From Streptomyces morookaense (GTDB lineage Bacteria; Actinomycetota; Actinomycetes; Streptomycetales; Streptomycetaceae): 64,000 bases of DNA. This document shows, one piece after another, positions 25,792 to 35,055 of the stretch; position 1 is the stretch's first letter, and the number at the start of each line of letters is the position of its first letter. The stretch is from positions 1-64,000 of the forward strand of contig NZ_JABBXF010000016.1 in assembly GCF_013030945.1 (NCBI RefSeq). Reading direction: 5' to 3'. Below the pieces are notes generated by a model that made no database searches, was not told the origin of the DNA, and saw only the letters and a program-made list of their open reading frames with translations. Both the position numbers and the translations under genes were made by a program.

Positions 25792-28700
25792 ATGACAGAG
25801 GCGACAACCACAACGGATCCCGTCGGGACGGACGCCGACCCGGGCGTACCGTCACGGACGCCCGGCCGCGCCCTCCCGGACGTCCGCACCCTGGCCGCAT
25901 ACTTCGAGCGCACGTGCGACCGGACGCCCGACGCCACCGCCGTCCTCTGCGACGGCAGCCGCATCGCCTACGCCGAACTCGACCGCCGCGCCAACCGCAT
26001 CGCCCACCTGCTCCGGGCGCACGGCGCGGCGGAGGGCAGCGCCGTCGGGATCCTGCTCGACCGGTCCGCCGACAGCTACGCCGCCCTGCTCGGCGTCATC
26101 AAGTCGGGGGCCGCCTACGTCCCGCTCGACACGTTCTTCCCCGCCGACCGGCTGGAGTACATCGCCCGCGACGCAGGACTGTGCGCCCTGCTCACGTCCT
26201 CGCCGCTGCGCGAACGGACCCGGAACCTGCCCTGCACGGTGCTCGAACTCGACCGCGCCGGGGCCGCGCTGGCCGCCGCGCCGGACCACAGACCGGACGG
26301 GAGCGTCGACCCGGCGTCCGTCGCCTACGTCATCTACACCTCCGGCACCACGGGCCGGCCCAAGGGCGTGGCCGTCTCGCACGCGAACATCGTCAACTTC
26401 CTGCGCGCGGCCGCCCCGGTCTACGGGGTGACCGCGGAGGACCGCGTCTACCAGGGCCTGTCGCTGGCCTTCGACTTCGCGGTCGAGGAGATCTGGCCGG
26501 CGTGGGCGGCCGGGGCGACCCTGGTCGCCGGGCCCGGCGAGGGCCGGCGCGCCGGGCAGGAGCTCGCCGACTTCCTGACACGGCACGGCATCACGGTGCT
26601 GTGCTGTGTGCCCACCCTGCTGTCCACCCTGGAGACGGACGTCCCGAGCCTGCGCAGTCTGCTCGTCAGCGGGGAGGCCTGCCCGCCCGACCTGGTGCGC
26701 CGCTGGTCGCGTCCGGGCCGCCGGATCCTCAACGCCTACGGGCCCACCGAGGCGACCGTCAGCGCCACGTGCGGCGAGCTGCTCCCGCACCGGCCGGTCA
26801 CCATCGGCACCCCGCTGCCCACCTACCGCATCTACATCCTGGACGACGGGCTGCGGACGGTCGCGCAGGGCGAGAGCGGCGAGATCTGCATCGGCGGCCC
26901 CGGCGTGGCCATCGGCTACGTCAACCGCCCCGAGCTCACCGCCGAGCGCTTCGTTCCCAACCCGGTCGCGCGGGACGGCGCGGAGGTGCCGCGCATCTAC
27001 CGCACGGGCGACCGCGGGCGGTTCACGGCCACGGGCGAGATCGAGTACCTGGGCCGGGTCGACACCCAGGTCAAGATCCGCGGCTACCGCATCGAACTCG
27101 CCGAGATCGAGGCCGTCCTGCGCGAGGACGAGGCCGTGGAGAACGCCGTCGTCACCCCGCTGGAGCGGGACGGCGCCGCCGAGGGCCTGGCCGCCTACGT
27201 GACCCTCCGCCACAGCCCCTCCACCGCGTCCGCGGCGGACGAAGCGGACCTGCGCGAACGGCTGCGCGTCCGGCTGCAGGGCAGGCTGCCCGGCTACATG
27301 ATCCCCTCGCACCTCGACGTGCTGCCCGAGTTCCCGCTGCTGGCCGCCGACAAGGTCGACCGCGCCGCCCTGCCCGCGCCATCCTCTCCCCCGCTGGCCC
27401 GGCGCCCGGGGCCTGGTGCCGCGCCGCGGAGCCCGCTGGAGCACCGGCTCGCCGCCCTGTGGCGGGACGTGCTCGGCACCGACGACGTCTCCGTCGAGGA
27501 CGACTTCTTCTGCGACCTGGGGGGCCACTCGATGAGTGCCGCCCGGCTGATGTCCCGGCTGCGGCAGGACCCACAGCTGCAGGGCCTGGCCATGGGCGAC
27601 CTGTACGCCCACCCGACCGTCCGCGGTCTGGCGGCCTTCGTCGAGGCCTCGGCCGTCCCCGCCGCGGGGCCGTCCGGCGCGCAGGACCCGCCGCTGCAGC
27701 ACTCCACCGCCCGCGTCCGGGCGTGCGGCGTGGTTCAGCTCGCCGGGGTGTACGTGTGGCTGCTGCTGCCCGGCCTGGCGATGGTGGTCCTGCTGTACCG
27801 GCTGTTCGAGGCATGGGACGTCCCCGTGCAGGAGCCCGCCGCGGGCGGCGCCCTGGACTGGCTCTCCGATCTCCCGCTGCCCTGGTTCGCGCTGCTGGAG
27901 GCGGGCTGGCTGGCCGTGAGCATGTTCGTGCTGCCGCTGCTCGGGGCCCGGCTGCTCATGGCGGGGGTGCGCCCGGGGACGTATCCGCTGTGGGGGGTCA
28001 CCTATCTGCGCTTCTGGCTGCACACCAGGATCCTCACGCTGATCCCGATCGCGCTGCTGGCCGGTTCGCCGCTGCTGGCGCCCTGCCTGCGGCTGCTGGG
28101 CGCCCGCATCGGACGCCACTGCCACCTGTCGGCCGTCCCGCTGCCGGTCCCCCTGGTGGAGATCGGCGAGGGCACGAGCGTCGGCTACGGGGCCCGGCTC
28201 CAGCCGTACACCGTCGCGGACGGCCGGCTGCGGCTGGCGCCCGTGCGGGTCGGGTCCGGCAGCTTCGTGGGCACCAACAGCGTGGTGCTGGCCGGTGCCG
28301 TGATCGGCGACCGGGCCTCGGTGGGCGAGCAGTCGCTGGTGCCCGAGGACACGGCCGTACCCGGCGGCGAGCACTGGGCCGGCGCCCCGGCCGCCCGGCA
28401 GGACGCCCGACCGCCGCTGCTGGCGGCCCTGGACGCCGACGCCGACGAACGCCCCTGGCCTCCCGGGGTGCTGGCCGGGTACGCCGCCGGGGCGCTGCTG
28501 CTCCTGCTGATCCCGCTGCTGACCGCGGCCGCGGCCGCGACCCTCGTCGCGTGGGCCGCCTGGTACCACGGCGCGGGCGGAGGCCTGGCGGCCGTCGCCG
28601 CGAGCGGTCCCCTGTCCGTGTTCGCCCTCTGCGCGTCCGCGCTCCTCGTCAAGCGGGCCGTCCTGCCCGCGGCCCGGGCCGGCATCCACCCGGAGCGCAG

Positions 28701-29877
28701 CGGCTTCGGCGTCCGCAAGTGGATCAGCGACGGCATGATGACGATGAGCCTGACGCTGACGCACGCCCTGTACTCCACGCTCTACCTCGTGCCGTTCCTG
28801 CGCCGGCTGGGCGCCCGCACGGGCCGCTGGTCCGAGGTGGCGACGGTCAGCTTCGTCGACCCCGACATGCTGGTCGTCGGCGAGCAGAGCTTCCTGGCCG
28901 ACGTGAGCGTGGTCGGCCCGGCCGTCTTCCACCGCGGCCGCATCGCGCTCGCCCCCGCGGAGGTGGGGCGGCGCAGCTTCGTGGGCAACGGGGCCGTGCT
29001 GCCGGGCGCCTGCCGGCTGGGCGACAACAGCCTGCTGGGCGTGCACTCCCTCGCCCCGCTCCGGCCGGTCGACCCCGAGACGACCTGGCTGGGGTCGCCC
29101 GCGATCTTCCTGCCGCACCGCGAGGCCAGCCAGGCGTTCCCCGAGAAGCTGACCTACGCCCCCACCCGCGGGCTGATCGCGGCCCGGCTGGCCATCGAGT
29201 ACTTCCGGGTCACCCTGCCCACGGTCGTCGGCGCGCTCAGTGCCCTGGGCATCCTGTACGCCGCGACGGAGACCGCCCGGCGCCTCCCGCCGCCGGTGCT
29301 GTTCCTCCTCGCCCCGGCCCTGCTGCTGGGTGCGGGCCTGGCCTGCACGCTGGTCACGGTGGCGCTCAAATGGCTGGTCGTCGGGCGGTACCGGCCGCGG
29401 GTGGAACCCCTGTGGAGCATCTGGGTGCGCCGTACCGAGCTGGTGACGGGTCTGTACGAGAACCTGGTGGTGCTGTCCCTGGTCAACCTCCTCGTCGGGA
29501 CCCCGTGGATCGGCGCCGTGCTCCGGCTGTTCGGCGCCCGCATCGGGCGGCGGGTGTGGCTGGCCACGACGTACCTGACGGAGTTCGATCTGGTCGAGGT
29601 CGGCGACGATGCCGCGGTCGGCGAGGTCACCTCGCTGCAGACCCACTTGTTCGAGGACCGGGTGATGAAGATGTCCCACGTGAAGGTGGGGGCAGGTGCT
29701 TCGGTCGGCGCCCGTTCCGTCGTGCTCTACGACGCACGGGTCGGCACCGGAGCCCGGCTGGACGCACTGTCCCTCGTGATGAAGGGCGAAACGCTGCCGG
29801 ACGGGACCCGGTGGCAGGGCATCCCGGCCCGTCCCTGCACCCCTGCACCGGCTCACCTCGGCGGAGGCCCGTCATGA
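25792..29877 (+). CDS. Pls/PosA-type membrane NRPS, probable poly-diaminobutyrate synthetase 1
   Basis: A 1361-residue single-module synthetase. An adenylation domain spans about residues 30-540 (YTSGTTGRPKG at 182, [39 protein letters not shown]). A carrier domain follows, with phosphopantetheine serine about 580 in DLGGHSMSA. After it come six hydrophobic spans alternating with three soluble lobes (about 770-870, 1010-1105, 1250-1345) built of hexapeptide-like repeats such as VEIGEGTSVGYGARL and [12 protein letters not shown]. This is the layout of epsilon-poly-lysine synthetase, where the three lobes join monomers through side-chain amides. Neighbouring aminotransferase and aspartokinase genes suggest 2,4-diaminobutyrate as monomer. 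Its stop overlaps the aminotransferase start (ATGA). Stereochemistry and linkage cannot be read. Confidence 0.9.
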   Translation: MTEATTTTDPVGTDADPGVPSRTPGRALPDVRTLAAYFERTCDRTPDATAVLCDGSRIAYAELDRRANRIAHLLRAHGAAEGSAVGILLDRSADSYAALLGVIKSGAAYVPLDTFFPADRLEYIARDAGLCALLTSSPLRERTRNLPCTVLELDRAGAALAAAPDHRPDGSVDPASVAYVIYTSGTTGRPKGVAVSHANIVNFLRAAAPVYGVTAEDRVYQGLSLAFDFAVEEIWPAWAAGATLVAGPGEGRRAGQELADFLTRHGITVLCCVPTLLSTLETDVPSLRSLLVSGEACPPDLVRRWSRPGRRILNAYGPTEATVSATCGELLPHRPVTIGTPLPTYRIYILDDGLRTVAQGESGEICIGGPGVAIGYVNRPELTAERFVPNPVARDGAEVPRIYRTGDRGRFTATGEIEYLGRVDTQVKIRGYRIELAEIEAVLREDEAVENAVVTPLERDGAAEGLAAYVTLRHSPSTASAADEADLRERLRVRLQGRLPGYMIPSHLDVLPEFPLLAADKVDRAALPAPSSPPLARRPGPGAAPRSPLEHRLAALWRDVLGTDDVSVEDDFFCDLGGHSMSAARLMSRLRQDPQLQGLAMGDLYAHPTVRGLAAFVEASAVPAAGPSGAQDPPLQHSTARVRACGVVQLAGVYVWLLLPGLAMVVLLYRLFEAWDVPVQEPAAGGALDWLSDLPLPWFALLEAGWLAVSMFVLPLLGARLLMAGVRPGTYPLWGVTYLRFWLHTRILTLIPIALLAGSPLLAPCLRLLGARIGRHCHLSAVPLPVPLVEIGEGTSVGYGARLQPYTVADGRLRLAPVRVGSGSFVGTNSVVLAGAVIGDRASVGEQSLVPEDTAVPGGEHWAGAPAARQDARPPLLAALDADADERPWPPGVLAGYAAGALLLLLIPLLTAAAAATLVAWAAWYHGAGGGLAAVAASGPLSVFALCASALLVKRAVLPAARAGIHPERSGFGVRKWISDGMMTMSLTLTHALYSTLYLVPFLRRLGARTGRWSEVATVSFVDPDMLVVGEQSFLADVSVVGPAVFHRGRIALAPAEVGRRSFVGNGAVLPGACRLGDNSLLGVHSLAPLRPVDPETTWLGSPAIFLPHREASQAFPEKLTYAPTRGLIAARLAIEYFRVTLPTVVGALSALGILYAATETARRLPPPVLFLLAPALLLGAGLACTLVTVALKWLVVGRYRPRVEPLWSIWVRRTELVTGLYENLVVLSLVNLLVGTPWIGAVLRLFGARIGRRVWLATTYLTEFDLVEVGDDAAVGEVTSLQTHLFEDRVMKMSHVKVGAGASVGARSVVLYDARVGTGARLDALSLVMKGETLPDGTRWQGIPARPCTPAPAHLGGGPS

Positions 29878-31187
29878 CCGTTCTCGCCCGGCCCGGCACC
29901 TGGACCGGCCCGCACGTCGCCGGGGACCTGCCCGGTCCGCAGTCGGCCGCCCTCCTCGCGCGGCAGGAGCAGCGGGAGTCCCGTGCCCGCACCTACCCGC
30001 GCCATCTGCCCGTCGCACTGGCCGAGGGCTCCGGGAGCTTCGTGCGGGACGTCGACGGCAACGTCTTCATCGACTTCCTCGCGGGCGCCGGGGTGCTCTC
30101 CCTCGGGCACGGCCACCCCGAGCTCCTCGCCTGTGTGAGCCGGCAACTGGGCCTGCTCACCCACGCCCTGGACTTCCCCACCCCGGCCAAGGACGCCTTC
30201 ACCGAGGCCCAGCTGTCGATGCTGGACCCGGGGCTGCGCGACCGCATGAAGGTGCACTTCTGCGGGCCCACCGGTGCCAACGCGGTGGAGGCCGCCGTCA
30301 AGCTGTGCAAGATCGCCACCGGCCGCGGCGACATCGTCTCCTTCCGGGGCGGCTTCCACGGCAGCACCCACGCCGCCATGGCGCTCAGCGGGCTGGTGGC
30401 CGCGAAGCAGCCGGTGCAGAACACCATGCCGGGCGTGCACTTCTTCCCGTACAACGACCCCGGCGCGCTGGAGCAGGCGCTGACCGACGGCCTCGGCGGG
30501 ATGCCGCGGCCGGCCGCGGTGCTCATGGAGCTGGTGCAGGGCGAGGGCGGCGTCGTCCCGGCCCGCCCGGACTTCGCGCGGCGGGTCCGGGCCGTGACGC
30601 GGGAGCTGGGCGTCCCGCTGATCGTCGACGAGGTGCAGACGGGCTGCGGGCGGACGGGGACGTGGTTCGCCTTCGAGCAGTACGGCATCGAGCCGGACGT
30701 GGTCGTGGCGTCCAAGGCGCTGAGCGGCGCCGGGCTGCCCGTCGCCCTCATCCTCTACAACGCCGTGCTCGACAAGTGGGCGCCGGGCGCCCACATCGGC
30801 ACCTTCCGCGGCAACCAACTGGCCTTCGCCGCGGGCGTGGAGGCGATCCGCATCATCCGGCGCGACGGCGTGCTGGACAACGTCCGCGCGCGGGGGGAGC
30901 AGATCGCGGAGGCGCTCGGCGAGCTGCGCGGGCACCCGTGGGTGCGCGAGGTGCGCGGCCGCGGCCTGATGTGGGGGATCGAGCTGGCGGACCCGGACGG
31001 CGGCCGGCCCGCCGGGGCGCTGGCCGCGGCGGTGCAGGCGCATGCGCTGCGGCAGGGGCTGATCGTCGAACTCGGCGGCCGGGACGACTGCGTCGTGCGG
31101 ATCCTGCCGCCGCTGAACGTCACGGCCGAGGTCGTCGGCACGGCCTGCTCGATTCTCGTGAAGGCGGTCACGTCATGCAGTCCGTGA
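29874..31187 (+). CDS. dat: Diaminobutyrate-2-oxoglutarate aminotransferase 1
   Basis: A 437-residue class III PLP aminotransferase. Motifs: [69 protein letters not shown] (aspartate to the pyridine nitrogen) and VVASKALSG with the PLP-binding lysine. This set belongs to the EctB/PvdH-like group that makes L-2,4-diaminobutyrate from aspartate semialdehyde and glutamate. The ATG overlaps the upstream synthetase stop, so synthesis of monomer and polymerase is coupled. Unlike its paralogue at 42664, it lacks the cysteine-rich loop after HFFPY. No ectA or ectC gene lies nearby, so ectoine is not the product. Confidence 0.92.
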   Translation: MTVLARPGTWTGPHVAGDLPGPQSAALLARQEQRESRARTYPRHLPVALAEGSGSFVRDVDGNVFIDFLAGAGVLSLGHGHPELLACVSRQLGLLTHALDFPTPAKDAFTEAQLSMLDPGLRDRMKVHFCGPTGANAVEAAVKLCKIATGRGDIVSFRGGFHGSTHAAMALSGLVAAKQPVQNTMPGVHFFPYNDPGALEQALTDGLGGMPRPAAVLMELVQGEGGVVPARPDFARRVRAVTRELGVPLIVDEVQTGCGRTGTWFAFEQYGIEPDVVVASKALSGAGLPVALILYNAVLDKWAPGAHIGTFRGNQLAFAAGVEAIRIIRRDGVLDNVRARGEQIAEALGELRGHPWVREVRGRGLMWGIELADPDGGRPAGALAAAVQAHALRQGLIVELGGRDDCVVRILPPLNVTAEVVGTACSILVKAVTSCSP

Positions 31188-31278
31188 CGCTCCGCTCGTC
31201 CCGGCCGGGACCGTACCGGCCGGCCCTGTCCACCGGCCGCCCCGTCCGCGGTGCGGCCTCCGGGGAAGGCGCGATCTG

Positions 31279-32565
31279 ATGGCTCTCATCGTCCAGAAGT
31301 ACGGCGGCTCCTCGGTCCGGAACACCGAGCGGATCAAGCACGTCGCCGAACGCGTCGTGGCCGCGCACGCCGAGGGGCACGACGTCGTGGTGGTGGTGTC
31401 CGCCATGGGCGACACCACCGACCAACTGCTGCGCATGGCCTACGAGATGGGTCCGGTGCCCTCGCGCCGGGAGCTCGACATGCTGCTGACGTCGGGCGAG
31501 CGCATATCCAACGCCCTGACGGCGATGGCCGTCCACACGCTCGGGGTGCCCGCGTGCTCCTTCTCCGGGGCGCAGGCCGGGGTGATCACGAGCTCGGCGC
31601 ACGGCCGCGCGCGGATCATCGGCATCGAGCCCTGGCGGGTGCGGGAGGCCCTGGACCACGGCACGATCGCGATGGTCGCCGGTTTCCAGGGGGTCAGCCG
31701 GGAGACGCGCGAGGTCACCACGCTGGGCCGCGGCGGCTCGGACACCACCGCGATCGCCCTGGCCGCGGCCCTCAAGGCGGACGTGTGCGAGATCTACACC
31801 GACGTGGCCGGCGTCTACACCGCGGACCCGCGCATCGTGCCGGACGCCCGGCAACTGCAGCACCTGACGTACGAGGCCATGCAGGCCATGGCCGCCGGCG
31901 GGGCGAAGGTGCTGGCCCCGAGCAGTGTCGCGTACGCCTCCCGGCACGGGGTGACGGTCCACGTCCGTTCCTCCGCCGACGGCGACGGCCCCGGCACGGT
32001 GGTGTCCGCGGGGGCGCCGGAGGAACTCCGCACGCCTCCGGCCCCGTTCACGGGCGTCGCGCACGACCTGTCCAGTGCGGAGGTCACCATGACGGCCGTC
32101 CCGGACCGGCCCGGGGTCACGGCCGACGTGTTCGGACTGCTGGCCGACGCCGGTGCCGAGAGCGACCTGGTCGTCCACCACGCCGTGCCGTCGCCGGACG
32201 GGCCGCGCAGCGACATCACCCTGGTGCTGCCCGCGAGCGACGCCCCCGCGGTGCTGGCCGCGCTGCGCCGGCACCGGGACGGGCTGGGCTACGAGGGCGT
32301 GACGTACCGGGACGACATCGGCCGGGTCTCGCTCGTCGGCTCCGGGATGCGGGAACGGACCGGCGCGCTCACGGCGTTCCGCGAGGCGCTGACCGGGGCG
32401 GGGGTGCCCGTCGGGCCGGTGTCCGCCTCGGACACCCGGATCTCGGCGGTGTGCCGCTCCCCCCGGCTCCCGGAGGGCATCCGTGCCCTGCACGAGGCGT
32501 TCGGGCTCGGCGCGGGCGTCACCGTGGCGCAGCCGGCCGGCGGGCGTCGAAGACGCCCCAGCTGA
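31279..32565 (+). CDS. ask: Aspartokinase 1, pathway-specific
   Basis: A 428-residue aspartate kinase. The kinase domain has [49 protein letters not shown] and [18 protein letters not shown]. The C-terminal third is an ACT pair, [20 protein letters not shown] and [14 protein letters not shown]. In housekeeping Streptomyces enzymes the effector-site segment reads about GVNIELISTSEIRIS; here it is [15 protein letters not shown], so feedback inhibition by lysine and threonine may be weakened. It makes aspartyl phosphate for diaminobutyrate supply. It follows the aminotransferase after 91 bases, with GGGGAAGG upstream. Its last 47 bases overlap the convergent methyltransferase gene. Confidence 0.93.
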   Translation: MALIVQKYGGSSVRNTERIKHVAERVVAAHAEGHDVVVVVSAMGDTTDQLLRMAYEMGPVPSRRELDMLLTSGERISNALTAMAVHTLGVPACSFSGAQAGVITSSAHGRARIIGIEPWRVREALDHGTIAMVAGFQGVSRETREVTTLGRGGSDTTAIALAAALKADVCEIYTDVAGVYTADPRIVPDARQLQHLTYEAMQAMAAGGAKVLAPSSVAYASRHGVTVHVRSSADGDGPGTVVSAGAPEELRTPPAPFTGVAHDLSSAEVTMTAVPDRPGVTADVFGLLADAGAESDLVVHHAVPSPDGPRSDITLVLPASDAPAVLAALRRHRDGLGYEGVTYRDDIGRVSLVGSGMRERTGALTAFREALTGAGVPVGPVSASDTRISAVCRSPRLPEGIRALHEAFGLGAGVTVAQPAGGRRRRPS

Positions 32566-33376
32566 GCAGGCCCGCGCGGCAGGCGGCCGCCCAGCGGGGC
32601 AGGTTCTCCCGCAGGCGTGCGACGTATGCGGCGCTCACCGCGCCCAGCAGCTGCGGGTCCTGCGCCTCGACCTCGCCGGTGATGCGCTCGTAGTGGGTGA
32701 GCATATGGGCGGTGAGGTCCTCGAACTGCACGTCGGCCAGGCCCAGTCGGTGCAGCCGGCCGAGGTAGAAGCCGGGGGTGGCGAAGTCGGCGTTGGTCAG
32801 GCGCTCGGCGAGGGGGCGCAGTTCCTCCTCGGGGGCGTCCTCGGCCGCCATGGTGTCGGTGAAGAGCAGCCGGCCGCCGGGCCGGAGGACCCGTACCGCC
32901 TCCTCGAGGGTGCGGGCGCGGTCGCCGCTGTGGCAGAGGGCCTCCTGGGACCAGACGACGTCGAAGGTCCCGTCGGGGAAGGGGATGTCGTTGAAGCTTC
33001 CGGTGACCACGTCGACGAGGCCGTCGAGGCCGCGTGCGGCATTGAGTTCGCGGTGCCGGCGGTTCTGGACCTCGCTGATGTTGAGGGCCGTCACCCGGCA
33101 GCCGAACCCCTCCGCCAGGGCGCGGGCCGCGCCTCCGTAGCCGGAGCCCAGATCCAGCACCGTGCCGCCGGGGCGGAGCAGGTCCGCCGCCTTCCCGGCC
33201 AGGTGCCCGATGGTGCGGCGGGAGGCCGCGGCGACCGTGTCGTGCGGCTCGGCATAGATCCCGACATGGATGTCGTCGCCGCCCCACGCGTGGACGTAGA
33301 AGCCGTTGACGTCGTCGGAGTCGTAGTACGTACGCGCCACATCGGCGGCCTGCGCCGCTCTGCTCTCGGAGGTCAT
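32519..33376 (-). CDS. SAM-dependent methyltransferase of the sarcosine/dimethylglycine type
   Basis: A 285-residue class I methyltransferase. The SAM site is [20 protein letters not shown], then [20 protein letters not shown] and [15 protein letters not shown]. The N terminus [20 protein letters not shown] is close to the sarcosine/dimethylglycine N-methyltransferases that make glycine betaine, so an amine is a likely acceptor. The substrate could be glycine derivatives for osmoprotection or an amine of the neighbouring pathway; the sequence does not decide. The ATG has GGAAGAGG about 10 bases upstream. It is transcribed against the aspartokinase gene and their coding ends overlap by 47 bases. 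Confidence 0.82.
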   Translation of the reverse strand: MTSESRAAQAADVARTYYDSDDVNGFYVHAWGGDDIHVGIYAEPHDTVAAASRRTIGHLAGKAADLLRPGGTVLDLGSGYGGAARALAEGFGCRVTALNISEVQNRRHRELNAARGLDGLVDVVTGSFNDIPFPDGTFDVVWSQEALCHSGDRARTLEEAVRVLRPGGRLLFTDTMAAEDAPEEELRPLAERLTNADFATPGFYLGRLHRLGLADVQFEDLTAHMLTHYERITGEVEAQDPQLLGAVSAAYVARLRENLPRWAAACRAGLLSWGVFDARRPAAPR

Positions 33377-33493
33377 GCCTGATACCTCTTCCGATCCTTT
33401 CCCCCGCAAACCACTGGTCCATTTGTTCGTAGTTGATCATGCTTCGCCGGTCGGTGAGTGCATTGCCCGCTTCTTCGTAGTACGCAGCAGGGC

Positions 33494-34498
33494 ATGGATA
33501 CTTCCGATTCCGAGAACGTGCGGCGGCGCCCCCTGCTGACCGCTGCCGCGCTCGCCCCGGTCCTGGCCGGGGCGGGAGCGGCCGTGGCGCGCAGCGGCAG
33601 ACCGGCGGTGAAGGACGGGGCGGCCGCCACGGGGCGGCTGCGGCCCGTGGCGACGACGGCCGAGGACTGGCGGGGCGTGTCCCGGGCGCTGGGCCGGAGG
33701 GGCATCATGGCGGGCGTCGAGTACCAGCTGGGCTTCCTGCGCGACGACCTGCGCGTGACCTCCCGGGGCGTGTCCGTGAACCCGGCCCTCGCCGTGGGCT
33801 CCCATGTGTCCTTCGTCCGCTACGACGACGGCAGCACCCTGATGATGGGCGATCTGGCCGTCGCCGAGGCCGAGTTGCAGCACGTGGTCGGCACCGTGCA
33901 TGCGAGAGGCCTGCAGCAGACGGCGATTCACAAGCACCTGCTGGCCCATAGCCCCGAGGTCTGGTGGGTCCACGTCCACGGGCACCGCCGCGACGCCGAG
34001 GCGCTGGCGGGCGGGCTGCGCGCGGTGCTCGACCGGACCGCGACCCCGGCCCGGGCGCGGCCGGTCGCGCGGGTGAAGGGCCTGGACACCAAGAGGATCG
34101 CCGCCGCCCTGGGCGTCAAGGGGTTCGACGAGGAAGGGGTCCACAAGTGCCTCTTCTTCCGCCGCGAGACGGTGACGATGGGCTGCCTGGAGATGCCGCC
34201 CGGCCTGGGGGCCATGTCGGCCTTCCTCTTCCAGCCGCTCGGCGGCGGACGGGCGGCGGTCAACGGCGACTTCGCGATGACGGCCCACGAGGTCCAGGAC
34301 GTGCTGGCGGCGCTGCACCGGGGCGGCATCAGCATCATCGAGCTGCACAACCACGGGCTGGACGACGAACCGCGGCTGTTCTTCGTGCACTTCTGGGCGG
34401 TGGGCGACGCCGTGCACATCGCCCGGACCCTGCGCCGCGCGGTGGACGCCACCGACGTCGCCCCGTTCGAGCCCGTGCACCCGGCCGGCTCCCGGTGA
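33494..34498 (+). CDS. DUF1259 (LppY/LpqO-like) exported protein
   Basis: About 334 residues. The N terminus has an RRRPLLTAAALAPVLAGAGA stretch with twin-arginine character, so export is likely. The body contains two DUF1259 repeats: GVSRALGRRGIMAGVEYQLG with HLLAHSPEVWWVHVHGH, and IAAALGVKGFDEEGVHKCLF with ISIIELHNHGLDDEPRLFFV. The spaced histidines in HVHGH and HNHG are conserved and may bind metal. The biochemical function of this family is not established. It lies between the methyltransferase and the MarR/exporter operon; a link to the polymer pathway is by position only. The ATG at 33494 is preferred over an upstream non-ATG start at 33458. Confidence 0.8.
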   Translation: MDTSDSENVRRRPLLTAAALAPVLAGAGAAVARSGRPAVKDGAAATGRLRPVATTAEDWRGVSRALGRRGIMAGVEYQLGFLRDDLRVTSRGVSVNPALAVGSHVSFVRYDDGSTLMMGDLAVAEAELQHVVGTVHARGLQQTAIHKHLLAHSPEVWWVHVHGHRRDAEALAGGLRAVLDRTATPARARPVARVKGLDTKRIAAALGVKGFDEEGVHKCLFFRRETVTMGCLEMPPGLGAMSAFLFQPLGGGRAAVNGDFAMTAHEVQDVLAALHRGGISIIELHNHGLDDEPRLFFVHFWAVGDAVHIARTLRRAVDATDVAPFEPVHPAGSR

Positions 34499-34559
34499 GC
34501 AGCCGTGCCCCGGCGCGCGCGGCGCGGCCCGCGGCCCGGCCGCCCTGCAGCCGCCTTCC

Positions 34560-34582
34560 GTTAGCTCTCACACAGAGTTAAC
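34560..34582. promoter_or_regulatory. Putative MarR operator
   Basis: GTTAGCTCT-CACAC-AGAGTTAAC is a 9-5-9 inverted repeat with one mismatch, only 8 bases before the MarR start codon. Its AT-rich ends stand out in this DNA. It is a good candidate for self-repression of the operon, whose message may be nearly leaderless. Confidence 0.65.
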
Positions 34583-34590
34583 CTGATGAT

Positions 34591-35055
34591 ATGGCCGCAG
34601 GTGGTCTTCCTGACGAGCTCGCCGGGGTGCTGGCAGGCATCCAGCGGCTGGCCCGGCGCAGGCTGTGGCGGGCCATGCCCCGGCCGCGGCTCCGCGGGGC
34701 CCAGGCCGAGCTGATGCGCGTGGTGGCGGCCCGGCCCGGCATCGGCGTCTCCGCCGCCGCCCGCGAGCTGTGTCTGGCGGCCAACTCGGTCAGCACCCTG
34801 GTCAACCAGCTGGTGGCGGCAGGGCTGTTGCACCGCGAGCCCGACCCGCAGGACCGGCGCGCCGCGCTGCTGCACCCGACCCCCGCCTGCCACGAGCAGC
34901 TGCGGGTGTGGGATGCGCAGCGCACGGCCCTGTTCCGGCAGCGGATGGAGAGCCTGCCGGCCGACGACCGCGAGGCGCTGGCGGCGGCGCTCCCGGCCCT
35001 GCGCAGGCTGGCCGAGTCGCTGCGCGAGACACCCGAGACAAGGGAGGTTCCGTGA
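34591..35055 (+). CDS. MarR-family transcriptional regulator
   Basis: A 154-residue winged-helix regulator. The DNA-binding part reads LRGAQAELMRVVAARPGIGV, AAARELCLAANSVSTLVNQL and the wing HREPDPQDRRAALLHPTP. MarR proteins usually repress an adjacent efflux gene and release DNA when they bind a small molecule. Here it is the first gene of an operon with an ABC exporter: its TGA overlaps the GTG of the ATPase gene. An inverted repeat sits just before the start codon. A ligand related to the polymer or its precursors is possible but not shown. Confidence 0.92.
   Translation: MAAGGLPDELAGVLAGIQRLARRRLWRAMPRPRLRGAQAELMRVVAARPGIGVSAAARELCLAANSVSTLVNQLVAAGLLHREPDPQDRRAALLHPTPACHEQLRVWDAQRTALFRQRMESLPADDREALAAALPALRRLAESLRETPETREVP

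Noticed and set aside
25852..29856. Open frame of over 1300 codons opposite the first synthetase
   Set aside because: Antisense shadow produced by high GC content; composition is dominated by Arg, Gly, Gln and His with no domain.
31188..31278. Riboswitch or leader peptide before the first aspartokinase
   Set aside because: The 91-base gap lacks conserved lysine-riboswitch elements or a plausible attenuator.
29874..32565. Ectoine biosynthesis locus
   Set aside because: Aminotransferase and aspartokinase also occur in ectoine clusters, but ectA, ectC and ectD are absent and the aminotransferase is coupled to a polymer synthetase.
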